From Arthrobacter globiformis (GTDB lineage Bacteria > Actinomycetota > Actinomycetes > Actinomycetales > Micrococcaceae), in assembly GCF_030817195.1 (NCBI RefSeq), contig NZ_JAUSYZ010000001.1, positions 1,302,001-1,366,000 on the forward strand: a DNA stretch of 64,000 nt, in the 5' to 3' direction. Within the stretch, counting starts at the first letter, position 1; every line of letters begins with the position of its first letter. Position numbers and translations under genes: made by a program. Below the pieces are notes generated by a model. The model was not told the DNA's origin and did no database searches. It worked only from the letters and a program-made list of their open reading frames with translations. Shown piece after piece: positions 1 through 8,512 of the stretch.

Positions 1-1373
1 GGGAGATGCGCGCGGCGTCGATGTGGGCCTCCAGCCTGTCCGGGGCATCGGCGCGCAGGTGGATGCCGGATTCCGCGGCCCGCGGCAGGGCGGCGGTGAC
101 GCTGGTGCGCACGAGCTCTGCCACGTTCACGGCCTCTGGCGTGACGAGCAGCTGGCCGTTGCGGCTGGACAGCAGGTCCGAGACCAGCGTGAGCAGCCGC
201 TCCGAATTCCGCCGGATGATTTCCAGGGGGCCACGCTGGGAGTCCGTGAGATCGTCGTCGTCGTCCAACAGAAGCTCGACGTAACCAAGAATCGAAGTGA
301 GTGGAGTCCGGAATTCGTGGGAGACGTTGGAGACGAAATCGTCCTTGGCGGCCAGGGCGTTCACCAGCTCGGTGACGTCGCTGAACACGATGACGGAGCC
401 GGCGAAATTCCCGTCCTGGTCCTTCATGGGCCTCGCGCTGGTGGAGATCGCGCGCTGTTCGGCGCCCGCTCCGAGCCACACCAGGTAATCGGTGAATTCC
501 TCGCCGAGGACCGCGCGCCGGACCGGCCGCTGGTCGGTGGGGACCAGCGTAGTCCGGTCGGCGGAAAACACCAGCAGCTGGGACTCGTTGGGGTCGTCGA
601 TGGTTGGCGGCGAAGCCAGCTGGTGGTGCTTGCGCTGCTTGCGGTTCATCAGGATGTCATGGCCCTCCGCATCCACGGCGAGGACGCCCAAATGAACCGT
701 GTCTAGGACCGTGTTCAGGAGCCGTTCCTGGCGCTTGCTTCCGGTCAGCACGCCGCGGAGCTGGGAGTCCTTTTCTTCCAGGTCCCGCTGCTGCTCCTCG
801 AGGTCCCGCTGTTGCCGGACCATGCTGAGCGTCATGACGGACACGGTGACGCCGATGCCCAGCATCATCACCGGCAGCAGGAAGGAGCGCGCCAGGTCCT
901 GGCCGGAGACAGCGCCGCGGAGAAACAGCGGCACCCAGATGATCCCCAAGGGAGCGAAGAAGGACAGTGCCACCGCCGTTTTAGGGAACAGCCCGGAGGC
1001 GCAGAGCCAGATGACCGGAAAAAACGGCCATGACGCTTAGCCCTGTCAGGCTGTCCTGGCCGCCTTCCCTGCCCAGGCAGATCGACACCAGGTCCAGGAG
1101 GGGTATTACCAGGAAAGAGGGATAGGGCAACCGGTGCCACGGCACGGCAAAGCAAAGGATCAGTATTACTGCCTGTGACAGCAGAAAACTGATGAAAAGG
1201 GGATTGAGCAGCGTTTCGGGGAAGAACGCCAGAATAAGAAAAGCTGTGATTCCTGCCGTCACAGAAAGCGGCATTTGGCTCAGCATTACCCTGCCCCGCA
1301 GGGAGTACTCGTGGAAGGGCCGCCGGAAGAGCAGGATCCGGCCGGAGGAATCTTTCCAGGCGATACTGCTCAT
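1..1373 (-). pseudogene. Membrane sensor histidine kinase, frameshifted; C-terminal part runs off the window
   Basis: Read leftwards from ATG 1373, the first frame encodes hydrophobic membrane helices and stops at 981-983. A second frame, open from about 1036 to base 1, continues with another membrane helix, a coiled coil with repeated QQRDLEE, a PAS-like domain and a HisKA motif (NVSHEFRTPLTS, phosphoacceptor His codon at 317-319). The second frame has its own stop just upstream (1037-1039), so it cannot supply the N-terminus. Removing one base from the six-A run at 1019-1024 joins the two frames into a normal kinase. The catalytic ATPase domain lies outside the window. The gene is divergent from the response regulator at 1476, its likely partner. 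It may be a pseudogene, a sequencing error or, least likely, a programmed shift. Family assignment is firm; functional state is unknown. Confidence 0.85.
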
Positions 1374-1475
1374 GGGCGATGGTCCATCCGGACGGGGCGT
1401 GAGAAACGCATAGGAGCAGGATATCCGCCGGGAGCTATACTGCAGACGGGGATGTAGCGGGCTGAGGGGGCTGCG

Positions 1476-2231
1476 ATGGGTGATACACGCGTGGGACTGG
1501 TCATCGAGGATGATCACGATATTCGCGAATTGGTTCGTGTTGTTCTGACGCAGGCCGGTTTTGAGGTGCGTGCCGCAAGCAGCGGAGCCGAGGGCGTCCT
1601 GGCCGCCAGGGAACTGGACCCGGCGGTCATCACGCTCGACCTCGGACTGCCGGATATCGACGGCTTCGAGGTGGCCCGGCAGATCCGCCAGTTCTCCGAT
1701 GCCTACATCGTCATGCTCACTGCCCGTGCGGAAGAGCTGGATACCCTGATCGGCCTTGAGTCGGGCGCGGACGATTACCTCACCAAGCCGTTCCGTCCGC
1801 GTGAGCTGCGTGCCCGCGTTGCGGCCATGATGCGGCGTCCGCGTTCGACGCCGGATCTCGCCGAGGAGGGCGGCTCACCTGCCGCCGCCGCGGACGAGGG
1901 GCGTAAGTACACCCACAACGGCCTCGACCTAAGCTACGACTCCCGGACCGTGGCAGTTGATGGCCAGGAGTTGAGCCTGACCCGCACCGAGTTCGACCTG
2001 CTGCATGCCCTGCTGGAGGCGGGCCGCATGGTCCGTACCAAAGCGGACCTGGTGCGCCGGTTGCGGGACGAACCGTACGACGTCGGAAGCTACATCAGCG
2101 AGGCGGACGAGCGGTCCGTTGAGGTGCACATGGGCAACCTGCGCAAGAAACTCGGCGATTCGGCACAGAACCCGCGCTGGCTGCAGACTGTCCGTGGCGT
2201 GGGATACCGGCTGGCTCCGGCTGAGAACTGA
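1476..2231 (+). CDS. OmpR/PhoB-family response regulator
   Basis: This 251-residue two-component regulator has an N-terminal receiver domain (about 5-120) and a C-terminal winged-helix DNA-binding domain (about 145-248). The acidic pocket is E11, D12 and D13. The phospho-acceptor is D55 in TLDLGLPD, and the switch residues T82 and K104 (YLTKPF) are present, so the receiver looks functional. The C-terminal domain contains LTRTEFDLLHALL and ends with VRGVGYRL, typical of the PhoB/OmpR class. It is divergent from the histidine kinase across about 100 bp, consistent with a cognate pair. The kinase is frameshifted here, so the regulator may be an orphan in this strain. The regulon cannot be deduced from the window. 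Confidence 0.93.
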   Translation: MGDTRVGLVIEDDHDIRELVRVVLTQAGFEVRAASSGAEGVLAARELDPAVITLDLGLPDIDGFEVARQIRQFSDAYIVMLTARAEELDTLIGLESGADDYLTKPFRPRELRARVAAMMRRPRSTPDLAEEGGSPAAAADEGRKYTHNGLDLSYDSRTVAVDGQELSLTRTEFDLLHALLEAGRMVRTKADLVRRLRDEPYDVGSYISEADERSVEVHMGNLRKKLGDSAQNPRWLQTVRGVGYRLAPAEN

Positions 2232-2247
2232 GCACTCCTAGTTTGGG

Positions 2248-2673
2248 TCAGCCCGCCGTGAGGAACAGCTCCAGCTGTTTCTCGACGGCGGACAGGTCCC
2301 TGAGTTCGCACTCCCAGACGGTGAGTACCTCCCAGCCGTCGTTTTCCAGTTGCCTGCGCTGGCTGGCATCGCGGTCCCGGGTGCGGGCGCGTTTCGTTTC
2401 CCAAAATTGGGCATTGGCCTTGGGCGCGTGCTGGCCCACCTTGCAGTCATGGAAATGCCAGAAGCAGCCATTGACGAAGATGACCTTGCGCCGTCCGGCG
2501 AAGACGAGATCCGGGTTGCCGGGCAGCTTGATGCCGCGCGAGGCGCCGTGCAGGCGGTACCGGTAGCCCTTGGCGTGCAGGAGGCTACGCACGAGCAGTT
2601 CGGGCTTGGTGTTCTTGCCCCGGATCCGGGACATGTTCCAGCTGCGCTGCTCAGGTGTCAGCCGGTCCGCCAT
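2248..2673 (-). CDS. vsr: Very short patch repair endonuclease (Vsr)
   Basis: This 141-residue protein resembles the Vsr mismatch endonuclease, which nicks beside T:G mismatches formed by deamination of 5-methylcytosine. Visible family marks are NMSRIRGKNTKPE near the N-terminus, the catalytic aspartate D55 in GNPDLVFAG, the metal/active-site cluster GCFWHFHDC (C70, H73, C77) and a late cysteine, C122, in TVWECEL. Length matches the family. It converges on the response regulator with a 16-bp gap. Vsr genes usually sit beside a cytosine-5 DNA methyltransferase, but none is visible within the window, so this is an orphan copy or its partner is elsewhere. ATG 2673 is the first start in the conserved frame. 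Confidence 0.9.
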   Translation of the reverse strand: MADRLTPEQRSWNMSRIRGKNTKPELLVRSLLHAKGYRYRLHGASRGIKLPGNPDLVFAGRRKVIFVNGCFWHFHDCKVGQHAPKANAQFWETKRARTRDRDASQRRQLENDGWEVLTVWECELRDLSAVEKQLELFLTAG

Positions 2674-2699
2674 ATTTCCAGTCTAGGCCGGCAACCCTG

Positions 2700-3143
2700 C
2701 TAGAAATCGCGCTCCGGCTGTTCGCCAAACTGGAAGTGCCGGCCGCTCACGGATCCGGGATCGATCTCCACATAGAAGTCCTTCAGCGTGGGCACCCAGG
2801 ACGAGAGCCCCAGCTCTTCGGCCTCGGCAATCTCCGCCGACTTGCTCAGGACGCGGGCCGTGCCGCGGAGCACCACCGACCACGCCTGGTCCGACATGAT
2901 TCCGTCCGTCTCGAACAGGACCCTGTCGTTGATGGTCACCTGGGCGAGCTTGTTGCCGGGCGCTGTGCGGAAGTACAGCTTCCTCCGGCTCGTCACGTAG
3001 TTGACGGGGAAGATATCCGGCTCGCCCGCCACGGTGACCACCAAGCGGCCGTGCGTGGTGCCCTCCAGAAGCTGCCAGCACTGCCCTTCGTCGAGGACCA
3101 GGATGGGATCGCCGTCGGCGTGGTTGAACATCATGTGCTCCAT
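2700..3143 (-). CDS. Pyridoxamine 5'-phosphate oxidase-like flavin-binding protein
   Basis: The 147-residue product has the split-barrel pattern of PPOX-type FMN/F420-binding proteins: GRLVVTVAGEPDIFPVNYV, then LYFRTAPGNKLAQV, then VLFETDGIM and WSVVLRGTARVL. Such small proteins bind a flavin or deazaflavin cofactor and act as oxidoreductases or cofactor/heme-binding proteins; the substrate cannot be told here. I chose ATG 3143 because the barrel starts soon after and a GAAG-type ribosome site lies just upstream; the frame stays open further upstream but without family-like sequence. A 17-bp palindrome overlaps the leader and may be an operator. The gene diverges from the NCS1 permease at 3339. 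Confidence 0.82.
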   Translation of the reverse strand: MEHMMFNHADGDPILVLDEGQCWQLLEGTTHGRLVVTVAGEPDIFPVNYVTSRRKLYFRTAPGNKLAQVTINDRVLFETDGIMSDQAWSVVLRGTARVLSKSAEIAEAEELGLSSWVPTLKDFYVEIDPGSVSGRHFQFGEQPERDF

Positions 3144-3145
3144 TC

Positions 3146-3162
3146 TTCTACAGCTTGTAGAA
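3146..3162. promoter_or_regulatory. 17-bp palindrome at the start of the PPOX gene, candidate operator
   Basis: TTCTACA-GCT-TGTAGAA, a perfect inverted repeat with 7-bp arms and a 3-bp centre. It lies 3 bp upstream of the PPOX start codon and overlaps its ribosome-binding region, where a bound repressor or an RNA hairpin would block expression. No regulator gene beside it identifies a protein that binds it. Confidence 0.5.
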
Positions 3163-3338
3163 AAACGACAGGGGTATGGACAGATTTTCCCAGCAAGCGC
3201 GGAGCTGCGACACGGGGCAAGGGAGCGTTTGACGGGCGCGTAAGACACTTTACACCGCTGTAATCCCGCCGGAATCGTGCTGTCGCACGGTGTGACTAGC
3301 GTCGGCAAGGACAAACCGGTGACGAAAGCGGATGCCTA

Positions 3339-5135
3339 ATGACTAATGACCTGAAGGACAGCGAACTGTTGGATAGCCCGGGCGGCGGTGCCGCCGTCGG
3401 AGGTTCCGGCGTCGGACTGGATACCAAGCGGCCACGGGCGGCCGGTAACCCGGCGGCCGGTAACGCAGACGCCTTGAGCGCCACGAAGGAAAGCCTGGAG
3501 GATTACACGCTCAGGTTCGCGCCGCGTTCCTACCGCAAGTGGAGCGCCGGCGTGGTGGCGACGAGTGCGCTGGGAGGCATTGCCTACCTGGCTGATTTCT
3601 CGATCGGGGCGAATATCGGGATTGCCTACGGCACGGTGAATGCGATCCTCGGAATTGTGGTGGCCGCCGTAATTATCTTCGCGACGGGTTTTCCCCTCGC
3701 CTATTACGCAGCCCGGTACAACATCGACTTGGACCTGATTACCCGCGGCTCCGGATTCGGCTATTACGGCTCCGTGGTGACAAACGTGATCTTTGCAACC
3801 TTCACGTTCATCTTTTTTGCGCTTGAGGGGTCGATCATGGCGCAGGGCCTCGAGCTGGGGCTGGGAATTCCGCAATGGCTGGGTTACGCCGCGTCCACGA
3901 TCATCATCATTCCGCTGGTCATTTACGGGATGAACACGCTCGCTAAACTCCAGGTCTGGACTACGCCGCTGTGGCTGCTCCTCATGGTGGTTCCGGTCGG
4001 CTACCTGCTGGTGACCCACCCCGGCAGCATCGATGACTTCTTCGCCTACACCGGGAATTCCGGTGCGGCGGGCACCAATCTGGCCTCGGTCATGCTTGCC
4101 GCAGGCGTCTGCCTGTCGCTGATGGCACAGATTGCGGAGCAGATCGACTACCTGCGATTCATGCCGCCCAAGACCGCCGACAACAAGGGTGCATGGTGGC
4201 GCGCCGTGATTCTCGCCGGACCGGGCTGGGTTCTGTTCGGTGCCATCAAGCAGATCGTGGGAATGTTCATCGCCGTCTACCTGATCGCCAAGCTGGATCC
4301 GGCGGCCTCGGCCACTGCGAATGAGCCGGTGCACCAGTTCCTCGGCGTCTACGAGGAGATGATGCCGGCGTGGCTCGCGATGAGCCTGGCCGTGGTGCTG
4401 GTGGTCATTTCCCAGATCAAGATCAACGTCACCAACGCCTACTCCGGCTCGCTGGCGTGGACCAACAGCTTCACCCGCGTGACCAAGACCTACCCGGGGC
4501 GCATGGTGTTCGTGGCGGTGAACCTGCTGATTGCTTTGATCCTAATGGAAGCCAACATGTTCGACTTCCTCAACACGATTCTGGGCTTCTATGCCAACTG
4601 CGCCATGGCCTGGGTGGTCACGGTGGCCTCGGACATCGCCATCAACAAATACCTGCTGAAGATCTCACCCAAGACCCCCGAATTCCGGCGCGGCATGCTG
4701 CACGCCGTGAACCCGGTTGGGTTTGTGTCCATGCTGGTTTCCGCCGGGGTGTCAATCGCGGTGTTCTTTGGTGCCTTTGGTTCCGGAATCCAGCCGTACT
4801 CGCCGATTTTCGCAGTGGGCCTGGCGCTCGTCCTGCCGCCGGTTCTGGCGGTCCTGACCAAGGGCAGGTACTACCTGCGCCGCACGGATGACGGCATCGA
4901 GCTGCCGATGTTCGACGCCGACGGGAACCCCAGCGACGCAAAATTGCTCTGCCACGTGACCGGGATTGAGTTCGAACGCCCGGACATGGTGCGCTCTGCC
5001 CAGGACGGGCCCGACGGCGAACCCCAGTATGTCTCGTCGCTCGCGTTGTCGACGGATAAGACGGGGGAGCTGGTACTGCCGGCGCAGCTGGTCCTTCCGG
5101 CTCAGCCCCTCCGTCCGGGGCAGCCCAGGGGGTAG
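3339..5135 (+). CDS. NCS1-family purine/cytosine permease
   Basis: This 598-residue integral membrane protein belongs to the nucleobase:cation symporter-1 family, which imports purines, pyrimidines, hydantoins or related compounds. A long polar N-terminus (about 60 residues) precedes roughly twelve hydrophobic segments. Family-like stretches are LRFAPRSYRKWSAGVVATS, RGSGFGYYGSVVTNV and AEQIDYLRFMPP. A soluble tail of about 90 residues follows the last helix and is longer than usual. The start at 3339 has only a weak ribosome site. A TTGACG box at 3229 could belong to its promoter. A strong terminator follows at 5193. A broken adenine deaminase sits elsewhere in the window, but nothing ties it to this transporter. 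The exact substrate is not determined. Confidence 0.9.
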   Translation: MTNDLKDSELLDSPGGGAAVGGSGVGLDTKRPRAAGNPAAGNADALSATKESLEDYTLRFAPRSYRKWSAGVVATSALGGIAYLADFSIGANIGIAYGTVNAILGIVVAAVIIFATGFPLAYYAARYNIDLDLITRGSGFGYYGSVVTNVIFATFTFIFFALEGSIMAQGLELGLGIPQWLGYAASTIIIIPLVIYGMNTLAKLQVWTTPLWLLLMVVPVGYLLVTHPGSIDDFFAYTGNSGAAGTNLASVMLAAGVCLSLMAQIAEQIDYLRFMPPKTADNKGAWWRAVILAGPGWVLFGAIKQIVGMFIAVYLIAKLDPAASATANEPVHQFLGVYEEMMPAWLAMSLAVVLVVISQIKINVTNAYSGSLAWTNSFTRVTKTYPGRMVFVAVNLLIALILMEANMFDFLNTILGFYANCAMAWVVTVASDIAINKYLLKISPKTPEFRRGMLHAVNPVGFVSMLVSAGVSIAVFFGAFGSGIQPYSPIFAVGLALVLPPVLAVLTKGRYYLRRTDDGIELPMFDADGNPSDAKLLCHVTGIEFERPDMVRSAQDGPDGEPQYVSSLALSTDKTGELVLPAQLVLPAQPLRPGQPRG

Positions 5136-5192
5136 TGCCGTGTAGGGCGTGAGCGACGCCACGATGACGGCGTCGTGATGGGGGACTGAAGA

Positions 5193-5219
5193 GGGCCCGG
5201 TGAGATTCTCACCGGGCCC
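5193..5219 (+). terminator. Rho-independent-type hairpin after the NCS1 permease
   Basis: Perfect 12-bp stem GGGCCCGGTGAG / CTCACCGGGCCC with a 3-base loop, 57 bp after the permease stop and followed by a short T-containing stretch (CTTTGTG). Confidence 0.85.
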
Positions 5220-5357
5220 GCTTTGTGTGGTCCTGTTGCCCTGTGCTTTCGGGAACTTGGGCTGTGGATAACTTTGAACCGAAAAGTGTGACCTCGGTTA
5301 CCCTTTAACCATTGTTTGGACACAGATGTCTTGAAACCTATCCGGGGGGATTAGCGC

Positions 5358-6026
5358 ATGACTTCTCGTACCTGCATTTCTGAACGCCTCCGTCTGCCTG
5401 TGATTTCCGCTGTCGCTGTGTCCGTCCTTGCGCTCGCCGGCTGCAGCGGTGGCGGAGATCCCCAGGCCGGTCCAACTGCCACTGCCGTCGCCTCGCCAGC
5501 TGCGTCTGGTTCCGGGGCGGCAGCCGCCACGCCTAGTGCAACCGCTACGCCCAAACCCGTCTACAAGCCGGCCGACGCGAAGGGGAGGGCGCAGAACGTG
5601 CCGGTGCCGGTCAAGCCAGCCCTAGCGGATAGGAACACGAAGGAGGGGCTGGAGGCGTTTGCCAAGTATTGGTACGCCTTGCTGAATTACGGCTTCGAGA
5701 CGGGTGACTTGTCATCCTGGGCAAAGCTAACTTCGACTTCCTGTGAGTTTTGCAACCTGCTCCAAAACAGTGTCGCAGTCGGCTACAAGGAGGGACGTTG
5801 GCAGGCTGGCGGCCGCCTTTCCGCTCGGTCTGCCGAGGCGAGGTTCAAGCCGGGGGCGGCAAGTCAGCAGGTTGTAGTGCAGGTGATTCAGGAGAAAACG
5901 CACTACTACAAAGCAGATAAAAGCGTCGGAAGAAGTCCTGCTCCTGGCTCGAATACTGCTTCTGTGGTTGTAGCGAAATATGCCGATGGCCATTGGGCTG
6001 TTTCCGACCTCCACCTTATTCAGTAG
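5358..6026 (+). CDS. Lipoprotein, DUF6318-like
   Basis: A 222-residue secreted lipoprotein. The signal peptide is followed by the lipobox LALAGC, so the mature protein should be anchored on the outer face of the membrane through that cysteine. An Ala/Pro/Thr-rich linker (about 30-75) leads to a folded domain with EGLEAFAKYWYALLNYGFETGD and the cysteine pair in SCEFCNLL, which I recognise as the DUF6318 type common in Arthrobacter; its function is unknown. The start at 5358 is supported by a GGGGGGA ribosome site 7 bases upstream. The next gene follows after 11 bases, so the two are probably co-transcribed. Composition is slightly less GC-rich toward the 3' end than in neighbouring genes. Confidence 0.8.
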   Translation: MTSRTCISERLRLPVISAVAVSVLALAGCSGGGDPQAGPTATAVASPAASGSGAAAATPSATATPKPVYKPADAKGRAQNVPVPVKPALADRNTKEGLEAFAKYWYALLNYGFETGDLSSWAKLTSTSCEFCNLLQNSVAVGYKEGRWQAGGRLSARSAEARFKPGAASQQVVVQVIQEKTHYYKADKSVGRSPAPGSNTASVVVAKYADGHWAVSDLHLIQ

Positions 6027-6037
6027 CCGGTGACGAA

Positions 6038-6979
6038 ATGAGCCTTAGGGCGACTATTTCCGTGACTCTTGCCGCCGCTCTAGCGTTTAGCCTGCAGCAG
6101 CAAGCTCATGCATTTGACGACGATTACGGCGGTTCCGTCGACTATGGTGAAGCAGGCATCATTGTAGGTGGTTGGGTACGCGACGAGGCGACAGATGAAT
6201 TCCTTCCTGCCCCGCCTGGCTATGTCAGTAGCGACCCCAACCAATACAACGCTTTTCCACAATGCCAGGTGGACGATGGCAACTTGGCTATTGATTGCTT
6301 GGCAAAGCAGCGCGTGTGTCCAGCGAGAGCCGATGGGAAGCCCGGCGTGCCCGTGATCTGGAAGGTCGCCCCTCGGGAAATAGAGAATCCGACCTGGACC
6401 GACTGGCAAGGCAACGGTGGCGGACCGACGTGTCTCTACGACAGGAATCCCGAGGATCTTCTTCCCCGAATCGCCGCTCTCATCCAGAGGGCATTCGATA
6501 GGCTCCCCGTCACTCCGGGAACCTTAACCGCACAGCCCAGCCCGCATACTCTCCGTGGCGCGGAGACCAACTTCTACGCCAAGGCTACAGAGCAGGCATT
6601 CGACATCACCATCCTGGCCCAGAAGGTTCACATCATCGCCAAGCCCGTGCAATACCGCTGGGACTACGGCGACGGCAGGGCGCTCGGCCCCACGACCACC
6701 ATGGGCGGCCCGCTCCCGCAGGACCGCTGGGGTGAGAAGACTCGGACCAGCCACGCCTACGCCGCGACCGGCGACTTCAACGTCGTCCTCACCACGTACT
6801 TCCAGGGAACCTACTCCGTGAACGGCGGGCCGGACCTGCCAATTCCCAACCAGGGTCAGTTCAGTTCTGCGCCTCAGACCGTTAGCGTGTGGCGCTCAGT
6901 CACTCGCAATTATGCCGACGACTGCAACACCAACCCGCAAGGTGAAGGCTGCCCTCGCGCTGCTCCGGGGAACCGCTAG
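6038..6979 (+). CDS. Secreted protein with PKD-like domain
   Basis: This 313-residue protein begins with a signal peptide (SLRATISVTLAAALAFSL, cleavage near AHA). The C-terminal half has a PKD-like signature, VQYRWDYGDGR followed by SHAYAATGDFNVVLTTYF, a beta-sandwich fold found in extracellular proteins. The N-terminal half (FDDDYGGSVDYGEAGI onward, with several cysteines) is unfamiliar. ATG 6038 is chosen because it places the signal peptide at the N-terminus; the frame is open back to 5993 inside the previous gene. It follows the DUF6318-like lipoprotein by 11 bp, and this pairing suggests a shared cell-surface role. GC content is a little lower than in surrounding genes. Function unknown. 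Confidence 0.75.
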   Translation: MSLRATISVTLAAALAFSLQQQAHAFDDDYGGSVDYGEAGIIVGGWVRDEATDEFLPAPPGYVSSDPNQYNAFPQCQVDDGNLAIDCLAKQRVCPARADGKPGVPVIWKVAPREIENPTWTDWQGNGGGPTCLYDRNPEDLLPRIAALIQRAFDRLPVTPGTLTAQPSPHTLRGAETNFYAKATEQAFDITILAQKVHIIAKPVQYRWDYGDGRALGPTTTMGGPLPQDRWGEKTRTSHAYAATGDFNVVLTTYFQGTYSVNGGPDLPIPNQGQFSSAPQTVSVWRSVTRNYADDCNTNPQGEGCPRAAPGNR

Positions 6980-6993
6980 AACTGCGCCGACCC

Positions 6994-8319
6994 CTACGCC
7001 CGCAGTTCCCGGTCCAACCGTGCCATTTTGGCCCGCAGCAATTGAAAGCGCGGATCAGCCGCCCCGACCACTTGCTCAACCACCGCAACAGCGGCGGAGT
7101 CGGCGGCGCCCATGTCCGTGGAGCACCATCGCAGGACCAGATCGGCTTCACCGCTGGCGCGCACCGAGGCGCCCACGGCCTCGTTGAGTTCATCGCGCAT
7201 GAGTTCAATGGCGAAGTTGGCTGAACGGGTGAGCAGCTTCGCGGGATACAACGCCAGTGCGTCGGCCACGCGCCCCGCACGCAGGTGGGCGGCCACCATC
7301 GACGCGTCGGTCTCAACCTGCACCTCCGCGGTGAACCGGTACGGATTGGGTTCCACAACGTTCCCAAGTAACCGGCGGATCCGGTGCATCTCAGTCCGCA
7401 CCGATGCGGCGGCACCGTCCTCGCCATACAGCTCGTACGCCAGTTCCTCAGCGCTCCAGCCATCGGACCGGGAGGCGAGCAACGCCAGGATTTCCGCACG
7501 GCGCAGGGTCAGCGTACGCGGCGCACCGCCGTCGACCTCTGCAGTGGGCCTGTCACCCAGTATCCGCAGGGTCAACGTATGGGGCGTGCGGCTGGTTTGT
7601 GCTGCCGGAACCAGGCCTCTCCGCTCCGGCACTGCACCGATCGTTGGCGCGCCCGTAGACTTCAGCAGTTCCTCGGCCAGCCGGACTCCGCACCGCACCA
7701 TCCGCAGGCTGTCTGGCGTCACGGATTCGATCGGGCCGGAGACATCCAGGACGCCCAGGACGTCGTCCGTGAACGGATCCCGGATCGGTGCCGCGGTGCA
7801 GGCCCAGTCATGGTGCGTGCGAACGAGGTGCTCCGCGGAGAACAGCTGAGCCGGGGTGCCGGTGACCAGGGCCTCGCTGATCGCGTTGGTTCCCACTCCG
7901 GACTCGGACCAGTCGGCGCCTTCCACGAACTCCAGGGCATCCGCCTGCCTAAGAGCGTGACGGCTGCCGATCCGCCAAAGAACCTCGCCGAGGTGGTCCG
8001 TGACAATGAGGAGGTGCCGCCCATCCGTCGTCTCGTCGGCAATCAACTGGGACAGTGCTGGCATCACAGCTGCCAGGCGGTGGTCGGCACCCAGCCGACG
8101 GGCTTCGCTGACGTCGTGGCGGTGGACGGGCCGGTGCCGGTCGGGATCAATGCCAAGCGCCAGGGACCGCTGCCAAGAGCTCACGAGTGACGGGGCGATG
8201 TACGGATCTGGGTGTCCGGAAATGGTGGCTTCATGGGCCTGTCGGAGCGCCCGGGCGTACTCGAGGGGCGAAGTAAAGCGGAGGTCGCGTGCCTGGGCGG
8301 CAGCATCAGACTTCGGCAT
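6994..8319 (-). CDS. GAF-domain transcriptional regulator
   Basis: This 441-residue protein looks like the actinobacterial GAF regulators related to the N-terminus of AcoR/MimR. It starts with SYxSSWQRS-like sequence (SLVSSWQRSLALGIDPDR), followed by a GAF sensory domain with GADWSESGVGTNAISEAL and CTAAPIRDPFTDDVLGVLDV. It lacks the sigma-54 ATPase domain. Its C-terminal third resembles a winged-helix or bacterial-activator region (TLRRAEILALLASRSDGWSAE... ELYGEDGAAASVRTEMHRIRR). ATG 8319 is preferred because the conserved region starts there. It diverges from the monooxygenase at 8513 and so probably controls that gene and its neighbours in response to a small aromatic, ketone or alcohol effector; the effector is inference. 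Confidence 0.83.
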   Translation of the reverse strand: MPKSDAAAQARDLRFTSPLEYARALRQAHEATISGHPDPYIAPSLVSSWQRSLALGIDPDRHRPVHRHDVSEARRLGADHRLAAVMPALSQLIADETTDGRHLLIVTDHLGEVLWRIGSRHALRQADALEFVEGADWSESGVGTNAISEALVTGTPAQLFSAEHLVRTHHDWACTAAPIRDPFTDDVLGVLDVSGPIESVTPDSLRMVRCGVRLAEELLKSTGAPTIGAVPERRGLVPAAQTSRTPHTLTLRILGDRPTAEVDGGAPRTLTLRRAEILALLASRSDGWSAEELAYELYGEDGAAASVRTEMHRIRRLLGNVVEPNPYRFTAEVQVETDASMVAAHLRAGRVADALALYPAKLLTRSANFAIELMRDELNEAVGASVRASGEADLVLRWCSTDMGAADSAAVAVVEQVVGAADPRFQLLRAKMARLDRELRA

Positions 8320-8380
8320 ACGCGTCCTCTCAACTCGCCATTGAATCGTGCCCCGACCGCCCATCACAGGACGAAAAACG

Positions 8381-8399
8381 TGCAACCCGATTGTAACCC
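8381..8399. promoter_or_regulatory. Direct repeat TGYAACCC in the divergent promoter region, candidate operator
   Basis: TGCAACCC (8381-8388) and TGTAACCC (8392-8399) repeat with an 11-bp period, about one helical turn, in the 193-bp gap between the GAF regulator and the monooxygenase. The arrangement suits tandem binding of a dimeric regulator on one DNA face. Confidence 0.45.
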
Positions 8400-8512
8400 T
8401 CCACGGCTTTTACTTGTGATGCGGGTCACGGAGGCGGCGGGGTGGCTGCCCCCGCATCAGCAACGTGGCACCCGGCCCATAAACGGCCGGGTCATCAAAG
8501 GAAAGAGGAATC

